From assembly GCF_021245725.1 (NCBI RefSeq), contig NZ_JAJGSX010000015.1:124001-188000 (forward strand): a stretch of DNA of 64,000 bases. The letters run 5' to 3'. A program made the position numbers and the translations under genes. Numbering within the stretch: position 1 is the stretch's first letter; the number at the start of each line of letters is the position of its first letter. This stretch comes from Pseudonocardia sp. TRM90224 (GTDB lineage: Bacteria; Actinomycetota; Actinomycetes; Mycobacteriales; Pseudonocardiaceae). The notes under the pieces were generated by a model. It searched no databases and was not told where the DNA came from. It saw only the letters and a list, made by a program, of their open reading frames with translations. Positions 51,628 through 58,797 of this stretch are shown here, in pieces.

Positions 51628-52751
51628 GTCCGGGTCGCCTCCTTCACCCGGTCGCGGCTGAACCGGCCGAAGTTGTAGTAGGCGGCGCAGGCGCCCTCGG
51701 ACGACACCATGCAGGTGCCGATCGGCGTCTCCGGCGTGCACGCCGTGCCGAACACCTTGCACTCCCACGGCTTCAGCACGCCCTTGAGCACCTCGCCGCA
51801 CTGGCACGCCTTCGGGTCGGCGACCCGCACACCCGGCAGCGCGAAGATCCGCTCGGCGTCGAACCGCGCGTACTTCTCGTTGATCCGCAGCGCCGAGTGC
51901 GAGATGAACCCGAGCCCGCGCCACTCGAAGTGCGGCCGCAGCTCCATCACCTCGTTGATCACCTGCAGCGCCTTGGTGTTGCCGTCCCACGGCACCACGC
52001 GCGCGTACTGGTTCTCCACCTCGCAGCGGGCCTCGGCGAGTTGGCGCAGCAGCTGGTACACCGACTGCAGGATGTCGAGCGGCTCGAACCCGGCGCAGAC
52101 CAGCGGCTTGCCGGCGTCCCGCGCGATCCACTCGTACGGCCGGCAGCCGATAACCGTGGAGACGTGGCCGGGACCGATGAACCCGTCGAGGCGCAGGTCG
52201 GGCGAGTCGAGGATCGCCTTGATCGCCGGGATGATCGTGACGTGGTTGCAGAACACCGAGAAGTTGTCGAGGTGCTCCGCGGCCGCACGCAGCACCGTCA
52301 TGGCGGTGGACGGCGCGGTGGTCTCGAACCCGATCGCCATGAACACGACCCGCTTGTCCGGGTTCTTGCGAGCGATCTTCAACGCGTCGAGCGGCGAGTA
52401 GACCATCCGGATGTCCGAACCGGCCGCCTTCGAGTCGAAGAACGACCCGCGACCACCGGGCACGCGCAGCATGTCGCCGAACGTCGTGAGGATGACGTCG
52501 TCGCGCTCGGCGATCGCGATGGCGTCGTCGACGCGCCCCATCGGGATCACGCAGACCGGGCAGCCGGGGCCGTGCACCAGCGACACCGTCTCGGGCAGGT
52601 AGTCCTCCAGCCCGTGCTTGTAGATGGTGTGCGTGTGCCCGCCGCAGACCTCCATGAACTTGTAGTGGCGGCCCGGTTCGCACAGCTCGGCGATCTTCGT
52701 GGAGAGCACGCGGGCCATGCCGGCGTCGCGGAACTCGTCGACGAACCTCAC
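51624..52751 (-). CDS. hypD: Hydrogenase formation protein HypD
   Basis: 375-aa [4Fe-4S] protein of the HypCD complex, on which the Fe(CN)2CO centre is assembled. Conserved motifs: FMEVCGGHTHTIYKHGLEDY, LVHGPGCPVCVIPMG, FMAIGFETTAPSTAM, FCNHVTIIPAI, FIGPGHVSTVIG and CQCGEVLKGVLKPWECKVFG, with the cluster and active-site cysteines. The GTG at 52751 overlaps the hypC stop. The length is standard. Confidence 0.96.
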   Translation of the reverse strand: MRFVDEFRDAGMARVLSTKIAELCEPGRHYKFMEVCGGHTHTIYKHGLEDYLPETVSLVHGPGCPVCVIPMGRVDDAIAIAERDDVILTTFGDMLRVPGGRGSFFDSKAAGSDIRMVYSPLDALKIARKNPDKRVVFMAIGFETTAPSTAMTVLRAAAEHLDNFSVFCNHVTIIPAIKAILDSPDLRLDGFIGPGHVSTVIGCRPYEWIARDAGKPLVCAGFEPLDILQSVYQLLRQLAEARCEVENQYARVVPWDGNTKALQVINEVMELRPHFEWRGLGFISHSALRINEKYARFDAERIFALPGVRVADPKACQCGEVLKGVLKPWECKVFGTACTPETPIGTCMVSSEGACAAYYNFGRFSRDRVKEATRT

Positions 52752-53041
52752 GTGATGTCACTGGCCGCGAGGGCCTCCAGCTCGTCGGTGTAGGCGTCGC
52801 CGAGGCCCATCAGGAACTCCAGCGACGCCTTCGCCTCCTTCTCGTCGATCTTCGAGAGGGCGAAGCCGACGTGGATCAGGATCCAGTCCCCCGGCTCCAG
52901 GTCGAGCTGCCCGTCCTCCCGCAGCAGCCCGATGTTCACGGCCCGCTTCACACCTTCGACGCTGACCATCGCGAGGTCCGACTCCTGCCCGGACGGGTCC
53001 GCCATCAGCTCGATCACCTCGCCCGGTATGCCCAGACACAT
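52748..53041 (-). CDS. hypC: Hydrogenase chaperone HypC (canonical copy)
   Basis: 97 aa. It begins MCLGIPGEVIELMADPSGQE, with essential Cys2, and has VEGVKRAVNIGLLRED, LEPGDWILIHVGFALSKIDE, the standard HypC OB-fold. It works with HypD to carry the iron precursor to the large subunit. Length slightly above the 80-90 aa norm because of a C-terminal helix (LGDAYTDELEALAASDIT). The ATG at 53041 lies 12 bp after the microprotein stop. Overlap with hypD implies tight stoichiometry. Confidence 0.96.
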   Translation of the reverse strand: MCLGIPGEVIELMADPSGQESDLAMVSVEGVKRAVNIGLLREDGQLDLEPGDWILIHVGFALSKIDEKEAKASLEFLMGLGDAYTDELEALAASDIT

Positions 53042-53052
53042 GGCGCCTCCCC

Positions 53053-53166
53053 CTACATCTCGCTGAGTTCCCGGTACCGGGTGATCTCGCCGCGCGACGC
53101 GACCGCCATCCCGACGGCCGCCGCGGCGACGACCAGCAGCACGAGCAGGGCAACCTTGCGCATCAT
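53053..53166 (-). CDS. 37-aa single-helix microprotein in the hydrogenase operon (DUF6893-like)
   Basis: Reads MMRKVALLVLLVVAAAAVGM then AVASRGEITRYRELSEM. It has one membrane helix (residues 5-23) with a short charged tail ending E-I-T-R-Y-R-E-L-S-E-M. The form resembles small actinobacterial proteins annotated DUF6893, tail ...I.RY.R...M. Its ATGATG overlaps the protease stop, and hypC follows 12 bp later, so it is within the operon and translationally coupled. It may anchor or assist the hydrogenase at the membrane; that is inference. It is below the length limit of ordinary gene callers. Confidence 0.75.
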   Translation of the reverse strand: MMRKVALLVLLVVAAAAVGMAVASRGEITRYRELSEM

Positions 53167-53666
53167 CGGACCGCTCCTTCGGAGAGCAACGACGTGACCA
53201 GCTCCTGCACCGTGATGACGGCGGTCGCCACGGCGTCGGACACGGGCGGGCTGAGCCCCATGCCCTCCCCCAGCTCCGCCGGCTCGCAGCCGACGACGAG
53301 CACCCGCCCGACGGGCCGCTCCGCGATGCCCATCGCGGCGGCCAGGCCGTCGAGCAGGTCGAGCACGGCCGCGGGGTGCATGCCGTGCCCGTCGAGCTGT
53401 GCCGTTCCTTCATGAGGCGCGTCGAGGTCGTGTTCGAGCGCGTAGACGGTGCCGGGGGCGCCGCCGCGCTGCGTGACGTCGACGATCACCAGCGCCGCGT
53501 AGCCGTCGAGCAGCTGGTAGGCGAGGTCGAGGCCGCGGATGCCGGTGTCGACGACCTCAACGTCGGCGGGCAGCCCGCCCTCCGCGCGCAGGGCCCGCAC
53601 CACCTCGACGCCGAACCCGTCGTCGGAGTTGAAGACGTTGCCGATCCCGGCCACGAGCACCGTCAC
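53163..53666 (-). CDS. Hydrogenase maturation protease (HyaD/HycI family)
   Basis: 167-aa endopeptidase that removes the C-terminal tail of the large subunit after nickel insertion. Motifs VAGIGNVFNSDDGFGVEVVR (conserved GIGN and Asp), VEVVDTGIRGLDLAYQLLDG (DxG, second metal site region) and LIVDVTQRGGAPG are typical. A HGMHPAAVLDL motif supplies the conserved His. GTG 53666 with GGAGGTG upstream. The matching substrate is HhyL, whose tail follows DPCLPCGVH. It starts after a 166-bp gap that holds a hairpin pair, so this may be a separate transcription unit. Confidence 0.93.
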   Translation of the reverse strand: MTVLVAGIGNVFNSDDGFGVEVVRALRAEGGLPADVEVVDTGIRGLDLAYQLLDGYAALVIVDVTQRGGAPGTVYALEHDLDAPHEGTAQLDGHGMHPAAVLDLLDGLAAAMGIAERPVGRVLVVGCEPAELGEGMGLSPPVSDAVATAVITVQELVTSLLSEGAVR

Positions 53667-53731
53667 GGGAGCACCTCCGCCCCACACTGCGCCCAACTCT
53701 CCCGCGCACTCTCCGTGACCGGTGGCGAGTT

Positions 53732-53783
53732 CAGGAAAGCCACTTTCCTGTCCTGAGAGTTCAGGAAAGTGGCTTTCCTGAAC
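53732..53783. repeat. Family 2 hairpin pair inside the hydrogenase operon
   Basis: CAGGAAAG-CCA-CTTTCCTG (53732-53750) and GTTCAGGAAAG-TGG-CTTTCCTGAAC (53759-53783, perfect 11-bp arms). As in other copies the first unit has the CCA spacer and the second TGG. It sits in the 166-bp gap between two same-strand genes, splitting the operon; it could attenuate or process the transcript. Confidence 0.88.
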
Positions 53784-53832
53784 CCCCACGCAGCATGGAA
53801 GGTCACGGTGGGTGACGAGCGGAGGTCGTGCG

Positions 53833-55185
53833 TCATTGGACGACCTCCAGCTCGTCGGGCCGGAAGTAGCGGAAGCGCCCGTGCGCGAGCTGCAGCTCCG
53901 CGGCGGGGTCGCCGTCGATCGAGACGGCGACGTGCACGCCGCCGTCGACGTCGTGCACCACGGCCTGGACGGTGGCCGCCATGCCGTCGAGGAAGCGGTC
54001 CTGCGCGTCGACGCTGCGCCCCGGCCGCAGCAGCACGTGGCTGCCCTTGGCCACCGGAACACCGTCGACCAGCACCGAGTCGGTCTCCGGGTCCACCGAC
54101 GCGTCCTGGCCGGGGTCCCACCACGGCAGCTGCTCCGGCGGTCGGACGCCCGGTGCGTCACCGCCGAAGACGGGCACCTCGCAGGACGATCCGGCCGGGC
54201 GCAACGAGCGGATCGCGCCGTGCAGCCGTTCCAGGATCTCCGGCGGCATCGCGTCGATCGCGTCGATGATCCCGGCGGCGCGCGGGTCGGTCGCGCGGGC
54301 CTCGGCCTTCTCGTCGTCGGTGAGGACCATCGTGCGCAACGTGAGGATCTCGTCGTTCTCCAGGCCGTCGAACAGGTTGGTCGGGCTCTCCGGCGCGATC
54401 TGCGGGTGGTCGGCCAGGATGATCGGCGAGGAGAGCACGAGGTCGGTGCGCTCCTCGGGGCCGGCCAGCACCGGCCAGGTGTGCTCGTTGACGCACTCGG
54501 CGACGGCGGGGCGGGCCCATTCCGGCGGGTCTGTCGGCGAGAGGAACGCGCCCGGCCGCGCCGCGATGATCGTGTGCGCGGCGATCAGCGACCGGCGCAG
54601 CACCTCCTCCCGCGGCGCGCCGGCAGCCCCCGGGCTGTCGTTGACGACGTCGACACGAAGCCGGTGCACCAGGTAGGGACCGGGCAGGTCGGTGCAGGAG
54701 ACGACGATGCGGCCGGTGACCGGCCAGGTCTCGCGGACGATCACCCCGGCCCCGTCGGGCAGCAGCTCGGTCTTCGTGCCGCCGGGCAGCGAGATCGGCA
54801 CCGTCACCCGCCCGGTCAGCAGGTCGGCGACCGCCAGCTCGGTGTCGATCTCCCGCGGCAGGCCTTCCTCGAACCGCAGGTGGCGGGTGCCGTCGACGAT
54901 CAGCGCGTCCACCGCGTGCCCGGCGGCGGTCCGCGGCGACCGGGTCTGCAGCTGCAGGCAGCGCAGCCGCACGAAGAGCCGCGCGTTGCCGCCTCCGGGT
55001 TCGAGCAGGCACTCCGTCCGGTTGCGGGTGGGTTCGCTCTCGTCGGCCGCGGGCGTCAGCACCCCGAACTGCCAGCGCACGCGGTTCTTCTGCGCCGAGG
55101 CCCGGTACGGGTAGAGCAGGTAGCCCTCGAAGAGCACGGCGTCGGCGACGGCTTCCACGTCGGCCACGTCGGGATCGGTGATCAT
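53833..55185 (-). CDS. Unknown conserved protein of group 1h hydrogenase loci (450 aa)
   Basis: 450 aa, cytoplasmic and mostly beta in its first half: LFEGYLLYPYRASAQKNRVR, FGVLTPAADESEPTRNRTEC, GTKTELLPDGAGVIVRETWP, then LRRSLIAAHTIIAARPGAFL. A distinct C-terminal stretch after about residue 370 has VLVDGVPVAKGSHVLLRPGR and HVAVSIDGDPAAELQLAHGR. No known catalytic motif. Genes encoding long proteins starting LFEGYLLYPYR occur with group 1h hydrogenases in related actinobacteria; function unknown. Start is ATG 55185 overlapping the previous stop. Confidence 0.75.
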   Translation of the reverse strand: MITDPDVADVEAVADAVLFEGYLLYPYRASAQKNRVRWQFGVLTPAADESEPTRNRTECLLEPGGGNARLFVRLRCLQLQTRSPRTAAGHAVDALIVDGTRHLRFEEGLPREIDTELAVADLLTGRVTVPISLPGGTKTELLPDGAGVIVRETWPVTGRIVVSCTDLPGPYLVHRLRVDVVNDSPGAAGAPREEVLRRSLIAAHTIIAARPGAFLSPTDPPEWARPAVAECVNEHTWPVLAGPEERTDLVLSSPIILADHPQIAPESPTNLFDGLENDEILTLRTMVLTDDEKAEARATDPRAAGIIDAIDAMPPEILERLHGAIRSLRPAGSSCEVPVFGGDAPGVRPPEQLPWWDPGQDASVDPETDSVLVDGVPVAKGSHVLLRPGRSVDAQDRFLDGMAATVQAVVHDVDGGVHVAVSIDGDPAAELQLAHGRFRYFRPDELEVVQ

Positions 55186-55811
55186 GCCCCGGCCTCCTTC
55201 AGCAGCCGTTCAATCGTGTCGTCCCAGTTCGGGATGGTGCGCTCGGAGCGGTAAGCGGCCAGCGCGTCGAGCGTGCTGCGGCTGATCCGCACCCAGGTGC
55301 TGTCGGGGAAGTGCTCGTCCATCGCGGCCCGCCAGGTCGCCACCGGCAGCCGGAACGTCGCGTCCTCGTGCCACGACACCAGCCCGACCTGCACACCGGA
55401 CGGCCCCGCGTAGAACACCGTCCCCGAGAAGAGCAGCCGCAGCGGGACGGCCTCGCCGGGCTCCAGCGCGTGGAAGTACTTGGTCGCGGAGATGTCCAGG
55501 TCGTAGGTCAGCGGGACGGGCACGGCCGTCGACGTCGAGCCGGTGAATCCCGCGACGGTCGTACCGACCGTGGCCAGCTGCAGCGGGTTGAGCGTCTCGC
55601 CCCAGCGGTCGCGTTCACCGAACAGGTCGACGAGCCGGGCCGCCTCGGCCGAGGTGTACGCGCGGCCGCGCGGCTCGATCCGGATCTGGGTGCGCAAGGC
55701 GATCGAGTGCACCTGGCGGCCGGGTTCGTCGTCGATCCCGATCCCGAACACGAGCGTCGGCCCGGCTGCGTACGGCTCGGGCGCGGCGTCGAGGCAGGCG
55801 AAACGCAGCAC
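55182..55811 (-). CDS. DUF6084 family protein of the hydrogenase operon
   Basis: 209 aa, predicted cytoplasmic and largely beta-sheet: TLVFGIGIDDEPGRQVHSIA, LRTQIRIEPRGRAYTSAEAA, VPVPLTYDLDISATKYFHAL and VGLVSWHEDATFRLPVATWR. This resembles the DUF6084 family, whose members co-occur with group 1h hydrogenases. Start taken as GTG 55811 (MLRFACLDA), one base after the previous stop. Function unknown; an assembly or scaffolding role is a guess from context. Confidence 0.8.
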   Translation of the reverse strand: MLRFACLDAAPEPYAAGPTLVFGIGIDDEPGRQVHSIALRTQIRIEPRGRAYTSAEAARLVDLFGERDRWGETLNPLQLATVGTTVAGFTGSTSTAVPVPLTYDLDISATKYFHALEPGEAVPLRLLFSGTVFYAGPSGVQVGLVSWHEDATFRLPVATWRAAMDEHFPDSTWVRISRSTLDALAAYRSERTIPNWDDTIERLLKEAGA

Positions 55812-55812
55812 G

Positions 55813-56460
55813 TCAGGCCTCCCGGGTGAGGGATCTGGCCTGGTCGTGCAGATCGGCGAAGAACGCGTCGATCGCCGCCCACGCCTCGCTGCCGCCGTCG
55901 AACCCCTTCCAGTGCAGCCGGACCAGCCCGACCAGCCGGTAGCAGGCGTCGATCGGGACGAGCAGGCACGTGTAGGACCGGTCCGCGTCGCGACGGACCA
56001 GCAGCGCCTCGACATCGGGCGCCATCCGCGCGGCGAGCCGCCCCGCGCCGACCCCCGACCCCCACGCGTCGAGCCCCAGCTCGCTCTCGGTCGCACCGGC
56101 CGGGCTCGGGTAGCACGCGATGATCGCGTCCTGCGCCGAGTTGCGCAGGAAGAACGCCATCCCCACGGGGATCTGCAGCTCGTCCCACTGCGCGTCGGTG
56201 AGCGTGAAGTCGGGGTCGGACAGGTACCGGTCGGGGACGCGCCGGTACTCGCCCGCCCCCGCGCCCGGGTTGTCGAACAGGAACCCGCAGGGACCGCAGG
56301 CGCAGAGCATCCTGCGGTCCGTGACGTGCACCAGGTGCGGATGCACCCCCGGGATCGGCGTCGCGCACAGCTCGCAGACCTCCGGCGCCGGCCCGCTGTC
56401 GGCCGGCTCCTGCAGGAACCTGCGCAGCCCCGCGAGCCCGCCCGTCACCCCGCCGGTCAC
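55813..56460 (-). CDS. DUF5947 family protein with a Cys-rich putative metal site
   Basis: 215 aa. A probable zinc ribbon or iron site near the N-terminus: Cys29 and Cys32 (CELCATPI), then Cys53, Cys55 and Cys58 (MLCACGPCGF). The rest has FFLRNSAQDAIIACYPSPAG, VLLVRRDADRSYTCLLVPID and LVRLHWKGFDGG, as in the DUF5947 family linked to group 1h hydrogenases. GTG 56460 overlaps the NifU-like stop. Its role is unknown; electron transfer or cluster delivery are possible because of the cysteines. Confidence 0.82.
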   Translation of the reverse strand: MTGGVTGGLAGLRRFLQEPADSGPAPEVCELCATPIPGVHPHLVHVTDRRMLCACGPCGFLFDNPGAGAGEYRRVPDRYLSDPDFTLTDAQWDELQIPVGMAFFLRNSAQDAIIACYPSPAGATESELGLDAWGSGVGAGRLAARMAPDVEALLVRRDADRSYTCLLVPIDACYRLVGLVRLHWKGFDGGSEAWAAIDAFFADLHDQARSLTREA

Positions 56461-56975
56461 GTGGTCCGCACCCCGATCTGCAGCAGCGGCTTCCCGGCCG
56501 GCACCGCGTCGAACACCACGCCGGCGACCTCCGGCGCCAGCTCGGAGATCGCCGTCGCCACGACGTCCTTCACGGTGTCGGTGCCGCAGCCGCCACCGGC
56601 GATCTCGACGTGCACCTGGCCGGCGGGGTCGATGCCGGTCAGGCGCAGGCCGCCGCCGTGCGAGCCGAGCCGGCGCACGGCGGTGTCCATCGCGTGCGCC
56701 AACCGCTGCTCGACGGGTACGGGATGCAGCTCGTGCAGCGCCAGCAGGCCCGCGACCAGCGGATCCGCCGCCATGCGGTGCACGAGCGTCTCCCCACCAC
56801 CGGCCTTCACGATCGAGACGATCTGCTCCAGCCCGGTGCCGTAGAACCGCATCAGCACACGCACCAGCTCCTCGGCGGCATGCCCGACGGCCGGGCCGCC
56901 TTCGGTGCTGATCCCGTCCAGCAGCTCCTCGATGCGCCCGGCCAGCCCCTGCGGGTCCAGGTCGGTGGACGCCAT
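56457..56975 (-). CDS. NifU-like protein next to the hydrogenase large subunit
   Basis: 172 aa. N-terminal half helical (LAGRIEELLDGI, AAEELVRVLMRFYGTGLEQI); C-terminal NifU/Nfu-like domain about residues 95-170 with LRLTGIDPAGQVHVEIAGGG and CGTDTVKDVVATAISE. The Nfu cluster site is normally C-x2-C; only Cys130 remains here, followed by G-T-D. Genes in this position in other group 1h loci were proposed to encode an electron-relay protein (HhyE in mycobacteria, from memory). It starts 1 bp after the hhyL stop and overlaps the next gene. Confidence 0.82.
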   Translation of the reverse strand: MASTDLDPQGLAGRIEELLDGISTEGGPAVGHAAEELVRVLMRFYGTGLEQIVSIVKAGGGETLVHRMAADPLVAGLLALHELHPVPVEQRLAHAMDTAVRRLGSHGGGLRLTGIDPAGQVHVEIAGGGCGTDTVKDVVATAISELAPEVAGVVFDAVPAGKPLLQIGVRTT

Positions 56976-56976
56976 C

Positions 56977-58785
56977 TCAGATGGTGTTGAGCATGGACGG
57001 CGATGTCATGCGGTGCAGCGGTTTGCCCTGGCCCGTGTACATGTGCACGCCGCACGGCAGGCACGGGTCGAAGCTGCGGACCGCCCGCATGATGTCGATG
57101 CCCTTGAAGTCGTCGCCCCTGCTCTCCTCGAAGATCGGGGTGTTCTGGACGGCGTCCTCGTAGGGCCCCGGCGTGCCGAAGGAGTCGCGCACGCTGCTGT
57201 TCCACGGTGTCGGCGGGTACGGGTGGTAGTTCGCGATCTTCCCGCCGCGGATCACCATGTGGTGCGAGAGCACCCCGCGCACGGCCTCCGTCCAGCCGCA
57301 GGACAGCGCCTCGTCGGGCACCGTGAACTTCTCCCACGTCTTCGTGTTGCCGGCCCTGACCTCGGCGAGCGCCTTCTCGATGAAGAAGAGGGCACAGCCG
57401 GCCGCGTAGGCCTGGAAGTACGTGCGGGCCCGATTGCGCTCGATCGCGTTGGACAGCGGCTGCCCCTGGCGGTCGTGCGGGATCTTCCACTCGAAGCTCA
57501 CCTCGGGACGCAGCACTGTGCGCGGCAGGTTGATCTGCACGCTGTGCCCGGTCGCCTTGACGAACTCGATGTCGACGAGCCCGGCGAGCGCCGTCGCCCA
57601 GAGCCGCGCCAGCGGGCCACCGCCGGTGTCGAGCGCGAGGTGGTCGGTGCCGTCGAACCAGCGCGGCGACATCGTCCAGCTGTACTTGTCGTCGAAGTCG
57701 CGCTTCTGCGGCGCGGGGATCGTGTGCTGGTTCCACGGGTGGCGACGGTCGACCTGGTTGCCCAGCGGGTCGTGCGTCGCGAACATCTCCTGGTCTTCCC
57801 AGTCGCGGTAGAACGAGCTGCCGAGCAGGATCCGCAGCCCCAGGTTGATCTCCACGAGGTCGTTGGTGACGAGCTGCCCGTCGACGACGACGCCGGGCGT
57901 CACGAACATCTTGCGGCCCCAGCCGGTCATGTTCCGGTAGGTGAAGTCGCAGTGGTCGGGGTCGTTGAACGCACCCCAGCAGCCCAGCAGCACGCGGCGG
58001 CGGCCGACGTCCTCGTAGCCGGGCAGCGCCTCGTACATGAAGTCGAAGAGGTCGTCGTGCATCGGCACGACCCGCTTCATGAACTCCACGTACCGCATGA
58101 GCCGGGTGTAGTAGTCGGTGAACAGCTGGATGGTCGCGACCGTGCCGACGCCGCCCGGGTAGAGCGTGGAGGGGTGCACGTGGCGGCCCTCCATCAGGCA
58201 GAACATCTCGCGCGTGTACCGGCTGACCTGCAGCGCCTCGCGGTAGAAGTCGCCGGTGAACGGGTTGAGGGCCCGCATGATGTCGCCGATGGTCTTGTAC
58301 CCGTGGTCGGCGCCGTGCGGGGCCTCGGTGCGGTTGGCCTGCTCCAGCACGCCCGGGTTGGTCTCCGCGATCATGCGCTCGCAGTAGTCCACCCCGACCA
58401 GGTTCTCCTGGAAGATGTTGTGGTCGAACATGTACTCGGCGGCCTCGCCGAGGTTGATGATCCACTCACCGAGGTGCGGCGGACGTACCCCGTAGGCCAT
58501 GTTCTGGTTGTAGACCGAGCACGTCGCGTGGTTGTCGCCGCAGATGCCGCAGATGCGGCTGGTGATGAAGTGCGCGTCCCGCGGGTCCTTGCCCTTCATG
58601 AAGATCGAGTAGCCGCGGAAGATCGACGAGGTCGAGTGGCACTCGACCACGCGCTGCTGCGGGAAGTCGATCTTCGTGTAGATCCCGAGGCTCCCGACGA
58701 TGCGGGTGATCGGGTCCCACGACATCTCGGTGAGGCCGGCCTTGTCGGTGTTGGAGCTTGCGGACTTCGGCGCTGTGGTGGTCAT
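56977..58785 (-). CDS. hhyL: [NiFe]-hydrogenase large subunit, group 1h
   Basis: 602-aa catalytic subunit that oxidises H2 at trace concentrations. The proximal NiFe ligands are in SRICGICGDNHATCS (Cys79, Cys82) and the C-terminal ones in DPCLPCGVH (Cys575, Cys578), with the 21-residue tail after His581 (MYTGQGKPLHRM...) to be cleaved by the protease at 53163. EMSWDPITRIVGSLGIYTKI and ENLVGVDYCERM are typical. The ATG at 58785 lies 12 bp after the small subunit stop. It is cytoplasmic or membrane-associated, with no signal of its own. Confidence 0.97.
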   Translation of the reverse strand: MTTTAPKSASSNTDKAGLTEMSWDPITRIVGSLGIYTKIDFPQQRVVECHSTSSIFRGYSIFMKGKDPRDAHFITSRICGICGDNHATCSVYNQNMAYGVRPPHLGEWIINLGEAAEYMFDHNIFQENLVGVDYCERMIAETNPGVLEQANRTEAPHGADHGYKTIGDIMRALNPFTGDFYREALQVSRYTREMFCLMEGRHVHPSTLYPGGVGTVATIQLFTDYYTRLMRYVEFMKRVVPMHDDLFDFMYEALPGYEDVGRRRVLLGCWGAFNDPDHCDFTYRNMTGWGRKMFVTPGVVVDGQLVTNDLVEINLGLRILLGSSFYRDWEDQEMFATHDPLGNQVDRRHPWNQHTIPAPQKRDFDDKYSWTMSPRWFDGTDHLALDTGGGPLARLWATALAGLVDIEFVKATGHSVQINLPRTVLRPEVSFEWKIPHDRQGQPLSNAIERNRARTYFQAYAAGCALFFIEKALAEVRAGNTKTWEKFTVPDEALSCGWTEAVRGVLSHHMVIRGGKIANYHPYPPTPWNSSVRDSFGTPGPYEDAVQNTPIFEESRGDDFKGIDIMRAVRSFDPCLPCGVHMYTGQGKPLHRMTSPSMLNTI

Positions 58786-58797
58786 CGACGCGTCCCC

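Noticed and set aside
27163..53783. Family 2 hairpins as ordinary intrinsic terminators
   Set aside because: No T-tract, and one composite (37199) lies between divergent gene starts while another (27294) precedes a start codon, so termination cannot explain all copies.
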